NCBI GenBank assembly: GCA_939800445.1
Contig: CALNGU010000019.1
Location: forward strand, 1 to 33,459
Length of the DNA: 33,459 nt
Direction of reading: 5' to 3'
From: an uncultured Bacteroidaceae bacterium
Lineage (GTDB): Bacteria > Bacteroidota > Bacteroidia > Bacteroidales > Bacteroidaceae
Shown here piece after piece: positions 1 through 8,167 of this stretch (position 1 is its first letter; each line of letters opens with the position of its first letter). A program made the position numbers and the translations under genes. The notes beneath the pieces were generated by a model. That model was not told the origin of the DNA, did no database searches, and saw only the letters and a program-made list of their open reading frames with translations.

Positions 1-79
1 GTTTTGTTTTAATATTCAAAACTTTTGTTTATATAAACAAAACTTCTGTTTATTCGTTCAAAACTTTTGTTTTTACTTT
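1..79. repeat. 21-bp tandem repeat array E (AT-rich)
   Basis: Units begin at 17, 38 and 59, each starting CAAAACTTTTGTTT (one mismatch in the middle unit), so the period is exactly 21 bp. Bases 1-16 match the rest of an earlier unit that would begin just outside the window. Positions 23-42 form a perfect 20-bp palindrome across a unit junction. It lies about 100 bp beyond the aroB stop codon. The array may continue upstream of the window. Function is unknown. Confidence 0.8.
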
Positions 80-182
80 ACTCGTCGAGGGATGCAAATT
101 TGGGTCTGGCCTGGCGGAAGTTTGCTTCTGATGTCACGGGTTTTTCCCCCTGCCGCCACGGCGGCGGGGCGGGGAGGGGTGG

Positions 183-1241
183 TCAGAATCCCTCGCGGGC
201 GAAGTCGAAAGCCTCGAATATCAAGTCCTTGTCGGCGTGCTGGTCGAGGCGCACGTCGCCTATGCCGGCGAGGAGGGTGAGGTTGATGTTGCCGCCTGCG
301 TTCTTCTTGTCGTGCGTCATGTAGTCGAGCAGTCGGTCGTAGTCGTCGCAGGTGACGGGCGGGCGGCCGTAGGTCTCGGCGAGCAGCCTCGTGACTTGCC
401 GCAGCGGCACGGTGGGGAAGTGCAGCCGCGCGGCGGAGATGTAGAGGGCGACCATCAGCCCCCATGCGACGGCATAGCCGTGCGGGACGGGGCGGGCGCG
501 GTGCATGGCGAGCGACTCAAAGGCGTGCCCGGCTGTGTGCCCGAGATTGAGTGCCTTGCGCAAGCCTTGCTCGCGGGGGTCGCGGCTGACGAAACGGCAC
601 TTGACATCCACCGAGCGGCGGATGAGTGCCAGCCATTCGTCGCTGGTGCATCCGTCGAGGTCGGCTTGCATGACGGCGGCAAGGTGCGCGGCATCGTCGA
701 GCAGGGCGTGTTTGATCATCTCTGCGTAGCCCGAGCGCACCTGGCTGTCGGGCAGGGTGGCGAGCATGGGGGCGTGGATGAGCGTCGCGGCGGGGGTGGC
801 GAATGCGCCCACTTCGTTCTTCAGTCCGTTGAAGTTTATGCCGGTCTTCCCCCCGACCGAGGCATCGACCATGGCAAGGAGGGTCGTGGGGAGGTTGACG
901 AATGGGATGCCGCGCTTGAACGTGGCTGCGGCAAAGCCTCCGAGGTCCGTCACCATGCCGCCCCCGATGTTGATGAGCAGTGAGTGGCGTGTCGCTCCGC
1001 CGTCGCTGAGCGCGGTCCACACGCGTTGCAGCGTGTCGGGTGTTTTGTTTTCGTCGCCGTGGGGGATGGTGATTGCAGCCGCTCCGTCAAGAGTGCCTGC
1101 CCCGAGCAAGGGGAGGCAGAGGCGCGAGGTGGTGTCGTCGGTGAGGACAAACAGGCGGTCGTGCGCCGTCTGTCCGATGATGCGTGCGGCTGCGTCGGGC
1201 AGGCAGCCGGCGGGGACGTATTCTATGCCATCGTGGTTCAT
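183..1241 (-). CDS. aroB: 3-dehydroquinate synthase
   Basis: This enzyme converts DAHP to 3-dehydroquinate, the second step of the shikimate pathway, in the cytoplasm with NAD and a divalent metal. The 352-residue length is normal for the family. Visible family signatures are GDENKT near residues 62-67, the glycine-rich NAD segment GGGMVTDLGGF near 93-103, and PTTLLAMVDASVGGKTGIN near 118-136. Histidines in the GHTAGHAFE stretch fit the metal site. The start at 1241 gives a normal N-terminus, and a TAAGTTTG promoter element sits 23 bases upstream on the same strand. The gene is divergent from the outer-membrane barrel gene. The next shikimate-pathway gene present, aroK, lies 3.2 kb away on the other strand, so the two are not co-transcribed. 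Identification is by sequence motifs and is secure. Confidence 0.96.
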   Translation of the reverse strand: MNHDGIEYVPAGCLPDAAARIIGQTAHDRLFVLTDDTTSRLCLPLLGAGTLDGAAAITIPHGDENKTPDTLQRVWTALSDGGATRHSLLINIGGGMVTDLGGFAAATFKRGIPFVNLPTTLLAMVDASVGGKTGINFNGLKNEVGAFATPAATLIHAPMLATLPDSQVRSGYAEMIKHALLDDAAHLAAVMQADLDGCTSDEWLALIRRSVDVKCRFVSRDPREQGLRKALNLGHTAGHAFESLAMHRARPVPHGYAVAWGLMVALYISAARLHFPTVPLRQVTRLLAETYGRPPVTCDDYDRLLDYMTHDKKNAGGNINLTLLAGIGDVRLDQHADKDLIFEAFDFAREGF

Positions 1242-1263
1242 CTGTCGTCGGTTTTTGGATGGG

Positions 1264-1271
1264 CAAACTTA
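1264..1271 (-). promoter_or_regulatory. -7 promoter element for aroB
   Basis: Reads TAAGTTTG on the minus strand, matching the Bacteroidetes -7 consensus TAnnTTTG. It lies 23 bases before the aroB start, giving a short leader. No good -33 TTTG was found at the usual spacing. Confidence 0.5.
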
Positions 1272-1326
1272 ACATAAAAAAGCTGAAAAACGCCTTGTGC
1301 CACGGGACGCAACACGGCAAAGCAGG

Positions 1327-1334
1327 TATCTTTG
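1327..1334 (+). promoter_or_regulatory. -7 promoter element for the outer-membrane barrel gene
   Basis: Reads TATCTTTG, an exact TAnnTTTG match, 26 bases before the ATG at 1361. It supports that start over upstream in-frame codons from 1184, which would lie partly upstream of the promoter. With the aroB element at 1264-1271 it makes a compact divergent promoter region. Confidence 0.55.
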
Positions 1335-1360
1335 CCAGCACAACCCCCTCACACCCTGCC

Positions 1361-4159
1361 ATGAAGTGCCTGTGCCGACTCATCCTGCTGCTCATCCTGA
1401 CATCGGTTGCCGCCGTGGCGGCGGCTCAGTCGCAGCACCCTTTCACCGTCACGGGCAAGGTCGTCGATGAGCGGGAGGCGGCGGTCGAGGCGGCTTCGGT
1501 GGTCGTCACGGCGGTGGCCGACAGCGCGGTCGTGGCCAGCGGCATGACCAACGGCTACGGACGTTTCAGGTTGCGTGTCCCGTCGGGCGGCGATTGCGTT
1601 GTGAGGGTCACGTTCATCGGCTGCGAACCTCTGGCGGTCGCAGTCCCGTCGCCGGACAAACGGACTGTGGCAAACGCCGGCACGCTCACCCTCAAGCAGG
1701 ACAGCGAGCTGATAGGCGTGGCCGAGGTCACTGGCATAGCCCCCGCTGCGGTGGTCAAGGGCGACACTGTCAGCTATTCCGCCGCAGCCATCAGGGTGCA
1801 TGACGGAGCGGTGCTCGAAGACCTGCTGAAGAAAATCCCCGGGGCGGAGGTCGATGCCGACGGCAAGGTCACAATCAACGGCAAGGAAATCTCGATGATA
1901 ATGATTGACGGCAAGGAGTTCTTCGTCAACGCCCCCGGCATCGCGCTCAAAAACCTCCCTGCCGATGCCGTCAAGGAAGTGAAGACCTACGACCGCAAGT
2001 CGGACATGGCGCGTGCCACGGGCATAGAGGACGGCGAGGAGCAGAATGTCCTCGATGTCACCATCAAGGAGGGGATGAAAAAAGGGTGGTTCGGCAACGT
2101 CCTTGCGGGCGGCGGAACGAAGAAAAAGTACGAGACCAACGCCATGGTAAACCGCTTCCGTGGCGATATGCAGTTCACTGTCATCGGCTCGGCCAACAAC
2201 ACCGGGGCGCAAGGAGGTCGTATGGCGGACAACGCTGACATAGGTGCCGGCGGCCGTTCCGCCTCGGGTGAGAGCCGTGCGCAGTCGGTGGGGGCAAATT
2301 TCAGTATAGACAAAAAGACGCTGGATGTCCATGTGGACCTGTCCTACAACCGCAACAACCGTGAGCTGGAACGCAGGGAATCCAAGGAGACATTCCTCGT
2401 GGCCGGCTCGACATTCGATCGCCGCGCCAGCCTGAGCGATGCCACAGCCGGCAACCTGAGCGGGGCGTTCCGCATCAAGTGGGAGATAGACATGCTGACT
2501 TCCCTCCAATTCAACCAGCACGTCACCTATGGGAGCAACGACAGCGAGGTTTTCAGCGATTCGCACACCTTGGATTTCATGCTCGACACCATCAACAGCG
2601 GTTTGTCATTGACCGATGCGGGGTCGTCAAGCTACACCCTGCGTGGCGACATGATGCTCAACCGCCGTCTGGGCAAGGCGGGGCGCAACGTGACGGTGCG
2701 TGCCTCCTACTCAATCAGCGACAGTGACGGCGACGAACTCACGACATCCGACCTGTTTTTCTTTGCCGACGACAGCTTGTCAAGCCTGCGCCGCCTGACC
2801 GGCAACGGGAGCAGGACGACGCGTTGGGAGGTGTCGTTGACCTATTCCGAGCCTCTTTGGCGCGATGCCTTCCTGCGTCTCGGCTACAGATACAGCAACT
2901 CGCGGTCGTCGTCGTTGCGCGACCCAGTCTATGACAACTCGCCTGCCGAGATGCGGCGTGCGCTGGAGAACGAGACATACAACTACCAGAGCCAGCACGC
3001 GGTGGAAGTCGCGCTGCAAAGCAATTGGCGGCAGCTGTTCTACAACGTCGGGGTGGATCTGATACCACTGGAGACCCGCACCCGTGTGGATAGGGGGACT
3101 AATGCCGGCCTCGACCGCAGCCAATCGACACTGGCGTTCCAGCCGAGGGCGAATCTCGTCCTCCGTCTCGGCGACACCAGGCAGTTGCGCTTCACCTACC
3201 GTGGCCGCTCATCGACACCCTCCATCCTCGACTTGCAGGAGGTGAAGGACATCAGCGACCCGATGAACCTCCAGTTTGGCAACCCCAATCTCAAAAACTC
3301 CTTCCGCAACATGATGAGCGTGGGGCTCACCGCCTACAATCCCGACAAGGGTAGCAGCACGATGCTCGTCGCCTCGGCCAACAACACGGTCAACGGCATC
3401 ACGCAAAAGACGACATTCGACTCGCGCACCGGTGTCAGGACGACCCGCGCCGAGAACATCAACGGCAACTGGGGGGCGAACCTCAACTTCGTGTTCTCGT
3501 CACCGCTGCGCAACCGCAAGTTCACGGCAGGCACGTCCGTTTCGTGCCGGTATTCGCACCGGGTGGGCTACAGCTCGATGACCGATGCTGCCGATGCCGC
3601 CGTGAGCATATCCAACAACGCAACTGTCGGCAACGAATTGTTTGCCAGCTACCGTTGCGACGTTTTTGACGCGTCGCTTGCCGCTTCGTTTGGCACCGAC
3701 CTGACCCGCAACAACCTCAATGCGAGGAACGACCGCAGCACCTACAACTACGGCCTGCGTGCCGATGTGAATGTCAACCTGCCATGGGACCTTTTCTTCT
3801 CGACCTCGGCGCGTTATGTCGGGCGGCGCGGTTACAGCGGCGGATTTGATGACGACTATGTGATGTGGAACGCCCAGCTGTCAAAGAACTTCCTCAAGGA
3901 GAAGCAGGCGACAGTGCGCATCAAAGTCTATGACATCCTCCAGAGCCAGGACAACACGTTCCGCACCATGGGCTACGACTATACGCTTGACACCGAGACC
4001 AACGTCGTGGGCAGCTACGTCATGGTGCAGTTCGTCTACCGTTTCAACACCATGGGCGGCGCACGTGGAGGCGATGATCCCGGCCAACCCCGCCGCCGTG
4101 GCGACCGGGGAATGAGAGGCGGGATGCGCATCCCCATGCCGCCCCCGATGCGTATATGA
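1361..4159 (+). CDS. TonB-dependent-receptor-like outer membrane beta-barrel protein
   Basis: The 932-residue protein begins with a signal peptide (MKCLCRLILLLILTSVAAVA, then AAQ). A carboxypeptidase-regulatory-like Ig fold follows (about residues 28-115, VTGKVVDE to LTLKQ), then a plug-like segment (about 130-240, including LLKKIPGAEVDADGKVTING), then a long Tyr/Asn/Arg-rich stretch typical of the OMP_b-brl_3 barrel. This architecture is common in Bacteroidetes outer-membrane proteins that sit alone without a SusD partner. The barrel appears to end near VMVQFVYRF. After it comes an unusual tail of about 35 residues rich in Gly, Arg, Pro and Met. The ATG at 1361 is chosen because it starts the signal peptide and follows a promoter element. 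Substrate is unknown, and no clear TonB box was seen. It lies between aroB and aroK without an evident functional link. Confidence 0.85.
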   Translation: MKCLCRLILLLILTSVAAVAAAQSQHPFTVTGKVVDEREAAVEAASVVVTAVADSAVVASGMTNGYGRFRLRVPSGGDCVVRVTFIGCEPLAVAVPSPDKRTVANAGTLTLKQDSELIGVAEVTGIAPAAVVKGDTVSYSAAAIRVHDGAVLEDLLKKIPGAEVDADGKVTINGKEISMIMIDGKEFFVNAPGIALKNLPADAVKEVKTYDRKSDMARATGIEDGEEQNVLDVTIKEGMKKGWFGNVLAGGGTKKKYETNAMVNRFRGDMQFTVIGSANNTGAQGGRMADNADIGAGGRSASGESRAQSVGANFSIDKKTLDVHVDLSYNRNNRELERRESKETFLVAGSTFDRRASLSDATAGNLSGAFRIKWEIDMLTSLQFNQHVTYGSNDSEVFSDSHTLDFMLDTINSGLSLTDAGSSSYTLRGDMMLNRRLGKAGRNVTVRASYSISDSDGDELTTSDLFFFADDSLSSLRRLTGNGSRTTRWEVSLTYSEPLWRDAFLRLGYRYSNSRSSSLRDPVYDNSPAEMRRALENETYNYQSQHAVEVALQSNWRQLFYNVGVDLIPLETRTRVDRGTNAGLDRSQSTLAFQPRANLVLRLGDTRQLRFTYRGRSSTPSILDLQEVKDISDPMNLQFGNPNLKNSFRNMMSVGLTAYNPDKGSSTMLVASANNTVNGITQKTTFDSRTGVRTTRAENINGNWGANLNFVFSSPLRNRKFTAGTSVSCRYSHRVGYSSMTDAADAAVSISNNATVGNELFASYRCDVFDASLAASFGTDLTRNNLNARNDRSTYNYGLRADVNVNLPWDLFFSTSARYVGRRGYSGGFDDDYVMWNAQLSKNFLKEKQATVRIKVYDILQSQDNTFRTMGYDYTLDTETNVVGSYVMVQFVYRFNTMGGARGGDDPGQPRRRGDRGMRGGMRIPMPPPMRI

Positions 4160-4195
4160 ACAATCCGGCACTTTGCTCCTGATGCTGCGCCGGTG

Positions 4196-4283
4196 GCATA
4201 CGGTGCTGCCGGCCGTGGCATCGTATGCTGCGGGCAATAGCATTGTATGCTGCCGGTTTTGGCATCGTATGCCGTTTTGCCCG
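4196..4283. repeat. 22-bp tandem repeat array A, GCATNNNATGC core
   Basis: Four units start at 4196, 4218, 4240 and 4262, exactly 22 bp apart. Each begins GCAT-NNN-(A/G)TGC followed by about 11 variable, mostly GC-rich bases. A more degenerate unit precedes it at about 4175. It lies 37 bp after the stop of the barrel gene and before the aroK promoter. The same core and period occur in arrays at 13890 and 24463. Confidence 0.8.
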
Positions 4284-4334
4284 GCAACTTGCGTTAAACG
4301 TCCAGTGTGCCGTGTGCGGGGCATGACTTTTTGC

Positions 4335-4342
4335 TACATTTG
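4335..4342 (+). promoter_or_regulatory. -7 promoter element for aroK and the fucosidase
   Basis: TACATTTG matches TAnnTTTG. It lies 76 bases before the preferred aroK start at 4418 and 13 bases before an alternative in-frame ATG at 4355. Confidence 0.45.
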
Positions 4343-4417
4343 CAGCAATGTATAATGCTGCTGCGCCCGAAGTCCGTGGTTTTGCGGGCGGTGGGCAGGC
4401 GGCAGTTCAGGTTGCTT

Positions 4418-4975
4418 ATGGTGAGACTGTTTCTGATAGGCTATTCTGGCGCGGGCAAGACGACCCTCGGGCGTGCTTTCGCCAGGAGTGTCGGCTTTGA
4501 CTTCATAGACCTTGACTGGTACATCGAACAACGTTTCCACTCCGACATAGCCACGCTGTTCAGACAGCGCGGCGAGGACGGTTTCAGGCGGCTGGAGCGC
4601 AACCTGCTGCATGAGGTGGGCGAGTTTGAGAATGTCATCATCTCGTGCGGCGGGGGCACACCCTGCTACTCGGACAACATGGACTATATGCTGTCGGCTG
4701 GCATCACCGTGTTCCTGCAAGCGAGTGAAGAGGCTTTGTTCCGCCGCCTCAAGGTGGCGAGGGATGCCCGCCCGCTGCTGCAAGGCAAGGACGATGAGGC
4801 GTTGAGGGCCGCCATCAGGCAGGCTTGCGAGGAGAGGAGGCAGTTCTACGAGCGTGCCGCCTACACCATCACCTCCGACCGCCTGGAGAACAGGGAGGAG
4901 ATAGCCGGCACTGTCGAGCAACTCCGCCGGATGCTCGACTGGGACAAGCTGGTGGAAAGGAAAGACATTCATTGA
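4418..4975 (+). CDS. aroK: Shikimate kinase
   Basis: This cytoplasmic kinase phosphorylates shikimate with ATP to give shikimate 3-phosphate. The Walker A loop GYSGAGKTT is at residues 8-16. FIDLD near residues 29-33 supplies the substrate-binding and Mg-binding acidic residues. GFRRLE and SCGGGTPC match the shikimate-binding Arg and the GGG loop, and ARPLL is the lid motif. The ATG at 4418 gives 185 residues, close to the family norm. Upstream in-frame starts (4307, 4355) would add residues before the beta strand leading into the P-loop and are less likely. The stop is 7 bp before the fucosidase start, so the two are very likely co-transcribed. That pairs a biosynthetic enzyme with a secreted glycosidase, which is unexpected. 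Confidence 0.94.
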   Translation: MVRLFLIGYSGAGKTTLGRAFARSVGFDFIDLDWYIEQRFHSDIATLFRQRGEDGFRRLERNLLHEVGEFENVIISCGGGTPCYSDNMDYMLSAGITVFLQASEEALFRRLKVARDARPLLQGKDDEALRAAIRQACEERRQFYERAAYTITSDRLENREEIAGTVEQLRRMLDWDKLVERKDIH

Positions 4976-4982
4976 TTGAGAT

Positions 4983-7079
4983 ATGAACAAACTGAAAATC
5001 ATAACCCTGCTTTTGCTCGCCACATTGGCCGCAAAGGCGCAGATAAAGCCCGACCAGCAGTGGTTGGACAGCAAGTTCTCGATGTTCATCCACTTCGGAC
5101 TGTACTCCAAGCTCGGGGGCGTCTGGGACGGACAACCCGTGCGTGACGGCTACAGTGAGCAGATACAGTCGTTTGCGGGCATCTTCAGCGACTGGTACGC
5201 CTACACCGCCCTCGATTTCAATCCGACGAAGTGGGATGCCGACTCGGTCGTCGCCCTTGCCAAGGCGGCGGGGATGCGGTCGATAGTCTTCACGGCCAAG
5301 CACCACGACGGCTTCTGTATGTACGGCTCAAAGTACACAGACTTCGACATCGTTGATGCCACGCCCTACGGACGTGACTTGATGAAGGAGCTTTCCGACG
5401 CTTGCCGCCGTGCCGGGATGCGGTTCTCCGTCTACTTCTCGTTGATTGACTGGCATTTCCCCGAGGCATATCCGATTTCGAGCCACAATGCCGACCCGCT
5501 GACGGAGGAGCACTATCGCTACAACCTGCAGCAGGTCGAGGAGATAATGACTGGCTACGGCAAGATTTCCGAGCTGTGGTTTGACATGGGGTCGTTGACC
5601 TACGAGCAGAGCAAGGGACTGTATGACCTCGTCAACCGCCTGCAACCGTCGTGCATGGTGAGCGGCAGGTTGGGTAACAACATGGCCGATTTCGCCGTCA
5701 TGGCGGACAACGCCTACCCGGACTACGAGTTGGGAGTGCCTTGGCAGACCGCTGCGTCGATGTTTGACGAGACCTGGGGCTACCGCTCCTGGCAGGAGAG
5801 GGGGAAAGTCTCCGACAAGGTGCGCGAGAAGTTGCGCAGCCTCCTCCAGGTCGTCAGCCGTGGCGGCAACTACCTCCTCAACATAGGGCCTGACGGCGAC
5901 GGTGCTGTCGTGCCATTCGAGCAGGATGTCCTGCGCGGCATGGGCGACTGGGTGCACCGCTATGCCGAGGCGATATATGCGACACGCCCCAACCCCTTTG
6001 ACACCAAGCCGTCATGGGGCGACATAGTGTGCAAGCCCAAGGCTTTGTACCTTTACCTATATGAGAAACCTGCGGGCAACACCATCACCTTCAAGGGCAT
6101 TGACGGCAAAGTCGAGGAGGTCGTGATCCTCCAGGACAAGGAGTCGCCGCTGCGCCACTCGATGCGCAAGGGCACGCTCACCATCACGTTGCCCGACACG
6201 TTGAGGCTCGACAGCGTGGCGACGATTGTCAAGGTGGCGTTTGAACAACCGTTCACCGTCACGTCCCAGCACCTGTCCAAGGCATCGTCGTTCACGCCGC
6301 AGACGGCATCGCGGGTTTATGGCTATGCCGCCCTTGACTACTACACGGGCTACAAGAGCTTGGTGGGCTATCGTTGGGACTTTGAGAAGCGGGCATCGTC
6401 GGTCGAGCCTAAAATATACTTCACCGACAACGAACTGGGCAGGCAAATCGCCCTCACCATCGACGGCAAGACCGAGCGTCTCACGCTGACACCCGCCGAC
6501 AGGTGGGTCGAGTACGCCGACCTCACCGCAGTCCGTTGGGGCGGGGCATGGCTGCACCGTGGCGGGGGAATCTTTGGCACAGTCCCCTACGAGGGGCAGA
6601 AGTCCATCGATGTCACCGCGCAGGACGGCGGATGGGTGGAGGTCGATGGCTACCGCCCGGGGAAACTCCAGTTGAGGCACGTGCTCCCGTTCCAGAGTGA
6701 GTATATGCTCGTCGAGGTGACGGCGGGACGCGACCTGATGTTCCCCGTCAAAGTCGTCGCGGGCAACTCGGCCTATGTGCTGCTTAACGGTGAATGCGTG
6801 TTTGCCAACTTCTACGAGGAGCGTCCCGTCAAGAGCGAGAAGCTGCTGCTGCTCCCCTTGCGCCGGGGCAAGAACCAGATAGTCTTGAAGGTCTACAACC
6901 GTTTTGCCGACCGTGTGCAGTTTGGCATAATCCCGTTGGAGGAGTGGAACGTCTACCGCATGAACTGCGGCAAGTTCAACACTGGCATAGAGAACGCCCA
7001 TCAAATCTCTGTCAAGGCCGCCGACCGTCATTCGTCGATGGTGCCTATGTCGCTTGAGAACATCCGTTTGGAATTGTGA
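4983..7079 (+). CDS. Secreted GH29 alpha-L-fucosidase
   Basis: The 698-residue protein has a type I signal peptide (about residues 1-19, cleaved near AAKAQ). A GH29 catalytic barrel spans about residues 25-335. Family motifs are FIHFGLYS near 35-42, AKHHDGF near 105-111 and ELWFDMG near 197-203, where D201 is the expected nucleophile. NYLLNIGPDGDG closes the barrel. The acid/base residue varies in this family and was not assigned. The C-terminal half (about 340-698) looks like beta-sandwich modules, perhaps carbohydrate-binding. GH29 enzymes release alpha-L-fucose from glycans such as mucin or N-glycans. The likely location is the periplasm, since there is no lipobox cysteine. It sits directly behind aroK. 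Linkage specificity cannot be told from sequence alone. Confidence 0.93.
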   Translation: MNKLKIITLLLLATLAAKAQIKPDQQWLDSKFSMFIHFGLYSKLGGVWDGQPVRDGYSEQIQSFAGIFSDWYAYTALDFNPTKWDADSVVALAKAAGMRSIVFTAKHHDGFCMYGSKYTDFDIVDATPYGRDLMKELSDACRRAGMRFSVYFSLIDWHFPEAYPISSHNADPLTEEHYRYNLQQVEEIMTGYGKISELWFDMGSLTYEQSKGLYDLVNRLQPSCMVSGRLGNNMADFAVMADNAYPDYELGVPWQTAASMFDETWGYRSWQERGKVSDKVREKLRSLLQVVSRGGNYLLNIGPDGDGAVVPFEQDVLRGMGDWVHRYAEAIYATRPNPFDTKPSWGDIVCKPKALYLYLYEKPAGNTITFKGIDGKVEEVVILQDKESPLRHSMRKGTLTITLPDTLRLDSVATIVKVAFEQPFTVTSQHLSKASSFTPQTASRVYGYAALDYYTGYKSLVGYRWDFEKRASSVEPKIYFTDNELGRQIALTIDGKTERLTLTPADRWVEYADLTAVRWGGAWLHRGGGIFGTVPYEGQKSIDVTAQDGGWVEVDGYRPGKLQLRHVLPFQSEYMLVEVTAGRDLMFPVKVVAGNSAYVLLNGECVFANFYEERPVKSEKLLLLPLRRGKNQIVLKVYNRFADRVQFGIIPLEEWNVYRMNCGKFNTGIENAHQISVKAADRHSSMVPMSLENIRLEL

Positions 7080-7117
7080 TGCCCCGCGCCGGGGAGAGCT
7101 TCACGCCAGTGGAATGC

Positions 7118-7155
7118 GATGCCGCCGCAGCACGTCTGGGAGCTGCGGCGGCATC
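7118..7155. terminator. Hairpin between convergent GH29 and upp
   Basis: The arms GATGCCGCCGCAGC (7118-7131) and GCTGCGGCGGCATC (7142-7155) are perfectly complementary over 14 bp with a 10-base loop. It lies 39 bp past the fucosidase stop, between convergent genes. No T-run follows on either strand, so it may be an RNA-stabilising 3' hairpin or a weak terminator. Confidence 0.5.
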
Positions 7156-7160
7156 ATCCG

Positions 7161-7226
7161 TTGTTAGTGCGACTAACAACGCTTGTTAATGGCACTAACA
7201 ATGCTTGTTAGTCGCACTAACAAGGC
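7161..7226. repeat. 22-bp tandem palindrome array D
   Basis: Three 19-bp palindromes of the form TTGTTAGTNNNACTAACAA start at 7161, 7183 and 7205, exactly 22 bp apart with 3-base linkers. The first and third are perfect. The second has one mismatch (TTGTTAAT). The array lies in the convergent gap between the fucosidase and upp. The rest of the gap (7227-7491) shows no gene I can support. Confidence 0.85.
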
Positions 7227-7491
7227 GTGTCATCGCGCCGGCTCCCTGATGTGCCGCTGTGGGGCGGGGTGGCGTGGCTTCGGGAGCGGTAATCCGGTCG
7301 CATTGCTCTATTTGGAAAAATAAATTATTACATCCTTTCCGACGCAAACGGTTGATGTGGCGGCGGTTGGTGGCATATTGCGTCCGTCCTGCTTCACGAG
7401 ATTGCGATGAAAACGCCCGCCTTGGCATCCGTCGGGATTCATGCGAATGTCAGGGCGGTCGCCGGACGGTGGATTTCCCCTTTGCACGTTC

Positions 7492-8145
7492 TCAATCTTT
7501 CGGCCCGTAGGCGAGGTCGCCCGCATCGCCGAGACCGGGGACGATGTAGGAGTGCTCGTTCAGCTCGGGGTCGATGGCGGCGCACCACACGGTCGTCACC
7601 GCATCGGGGAACACCTCCTGCACGTGCCGCACGGCCTGGTCGCTGGCGATGACCGATGCGATGTGGACGCGGCGCGGCTCGCCCTTTGTGCGGATGGCGT
7701 GCCAGCAGGCCTCCATCGAGCAGCCGGTGGCGAGCATCGGGTCGTTGATGATGAGCGTCTTGCCGTCGATGGTGGGTGCGGCGAGGTACTCGGTCACAAT
7801 CTCAAACTCCGTCTCGTCCTTGTAGCGGCGGTAGGCCGAGATGAAGGCATTCCCGGCATCGTCGAAGTAGTTGAGGAATCCCTCGTGGAACGCCAGCCCG
7901 GCGCGCAGGATGGTGCACAGCACCACTTCGTCGTCAGGGGTGCTGACGTGGGCGGTGCCGAGCGGTGTAGTGACCGCCTTGGTGGTGTAGTCGAGGTGTT
8001 TGCTTATCTCGTAAGCCATCACTTCGCCTATCCTTGCGATGTTGCGGCGGAATCTCATGCGGTCGGCCTGCACCGCCACGTCCCTTATCTCGGCGACGAA
8101 GCGGTTGAGCAGCGAGTTGGTTTTGCTGAAGTCTATGATTTCCAT
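7492..8145 (-). CDS. upp: Uracil phosphoribosyltransferase
   Basis: This salvage enzyme makes UMP from uracil and PRPP in the cytoplasm. The PRPP-binding motif appears as INDPMLATGCSMEA. The family usually has DPMLATGGS, so the second Gly is Cys here. Other family stretches are LCTILRAGLAFHEGFLNYF and the C-terminal uracil-binding region ending YIVPGLGDAGDLAYG, which is diagnostic for Upp. The start at 8145 (MEIIDFSKTN) gives 217 residues, the usual size for Bacteroidales Upp. The longer reading frame from 8340 overlaps the upstream gene and is not family sequence. It lies 22 bp behind the deacetylase-like gene on the same strand and is probably co-transcribed with it. Confidence 0.95.
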   Translation of the reverse strand: MEIIDFSKTNSLLNRFVAEIRDVAVQADRMRFRRNIARIGEVMAYEISKHLDYTTKAVTTPLGTAHVSTPDDEVVLCTILRAGLAFHEGFLNYFDDAGNAFISAYRRYKDETEFEIVTEYLAAPTIDGKTLIINDPMLATGCSMEACWHAIRTKGEPRRVHIASVIASDQAVRHVQEVFPDAVTTVWCAAIDPELNEHSYIVPGLGDAGDLAYGPKD

Positions 8146-8167
8146 TTGTCTATGATTGTTTGTCTTG

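Noticed and set aside
237-983. 248-codon open frame on the plus strand
   Set aside because: It is antisense to aroB in GC-rich DNA where stop codons are rare; no family sequence or promoter.
1349-2566. 405-codon open frame on the minus strand
   Set aside because: It lies opposite the barrel gene, with the low-complexity composition of a shadow frame.
4334-5110. 258-codon open frame on the minus strand
   Set aside because: It overlaps aroK and the GH29 start on the opposite strand; both of those are secure.
6057-7031. 324-codon open frame on the minus strand
   Set aside because: It is antisense to the well-supported GH29 fucosidase and resembles no protein family.
7195-7526. Three short overlapping open frames in the GH29-upp gap
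   Set aside because: They run through the palindrome array, overlap each other on both strands and lack recognisable protein sequence or ribosome-binding sites.
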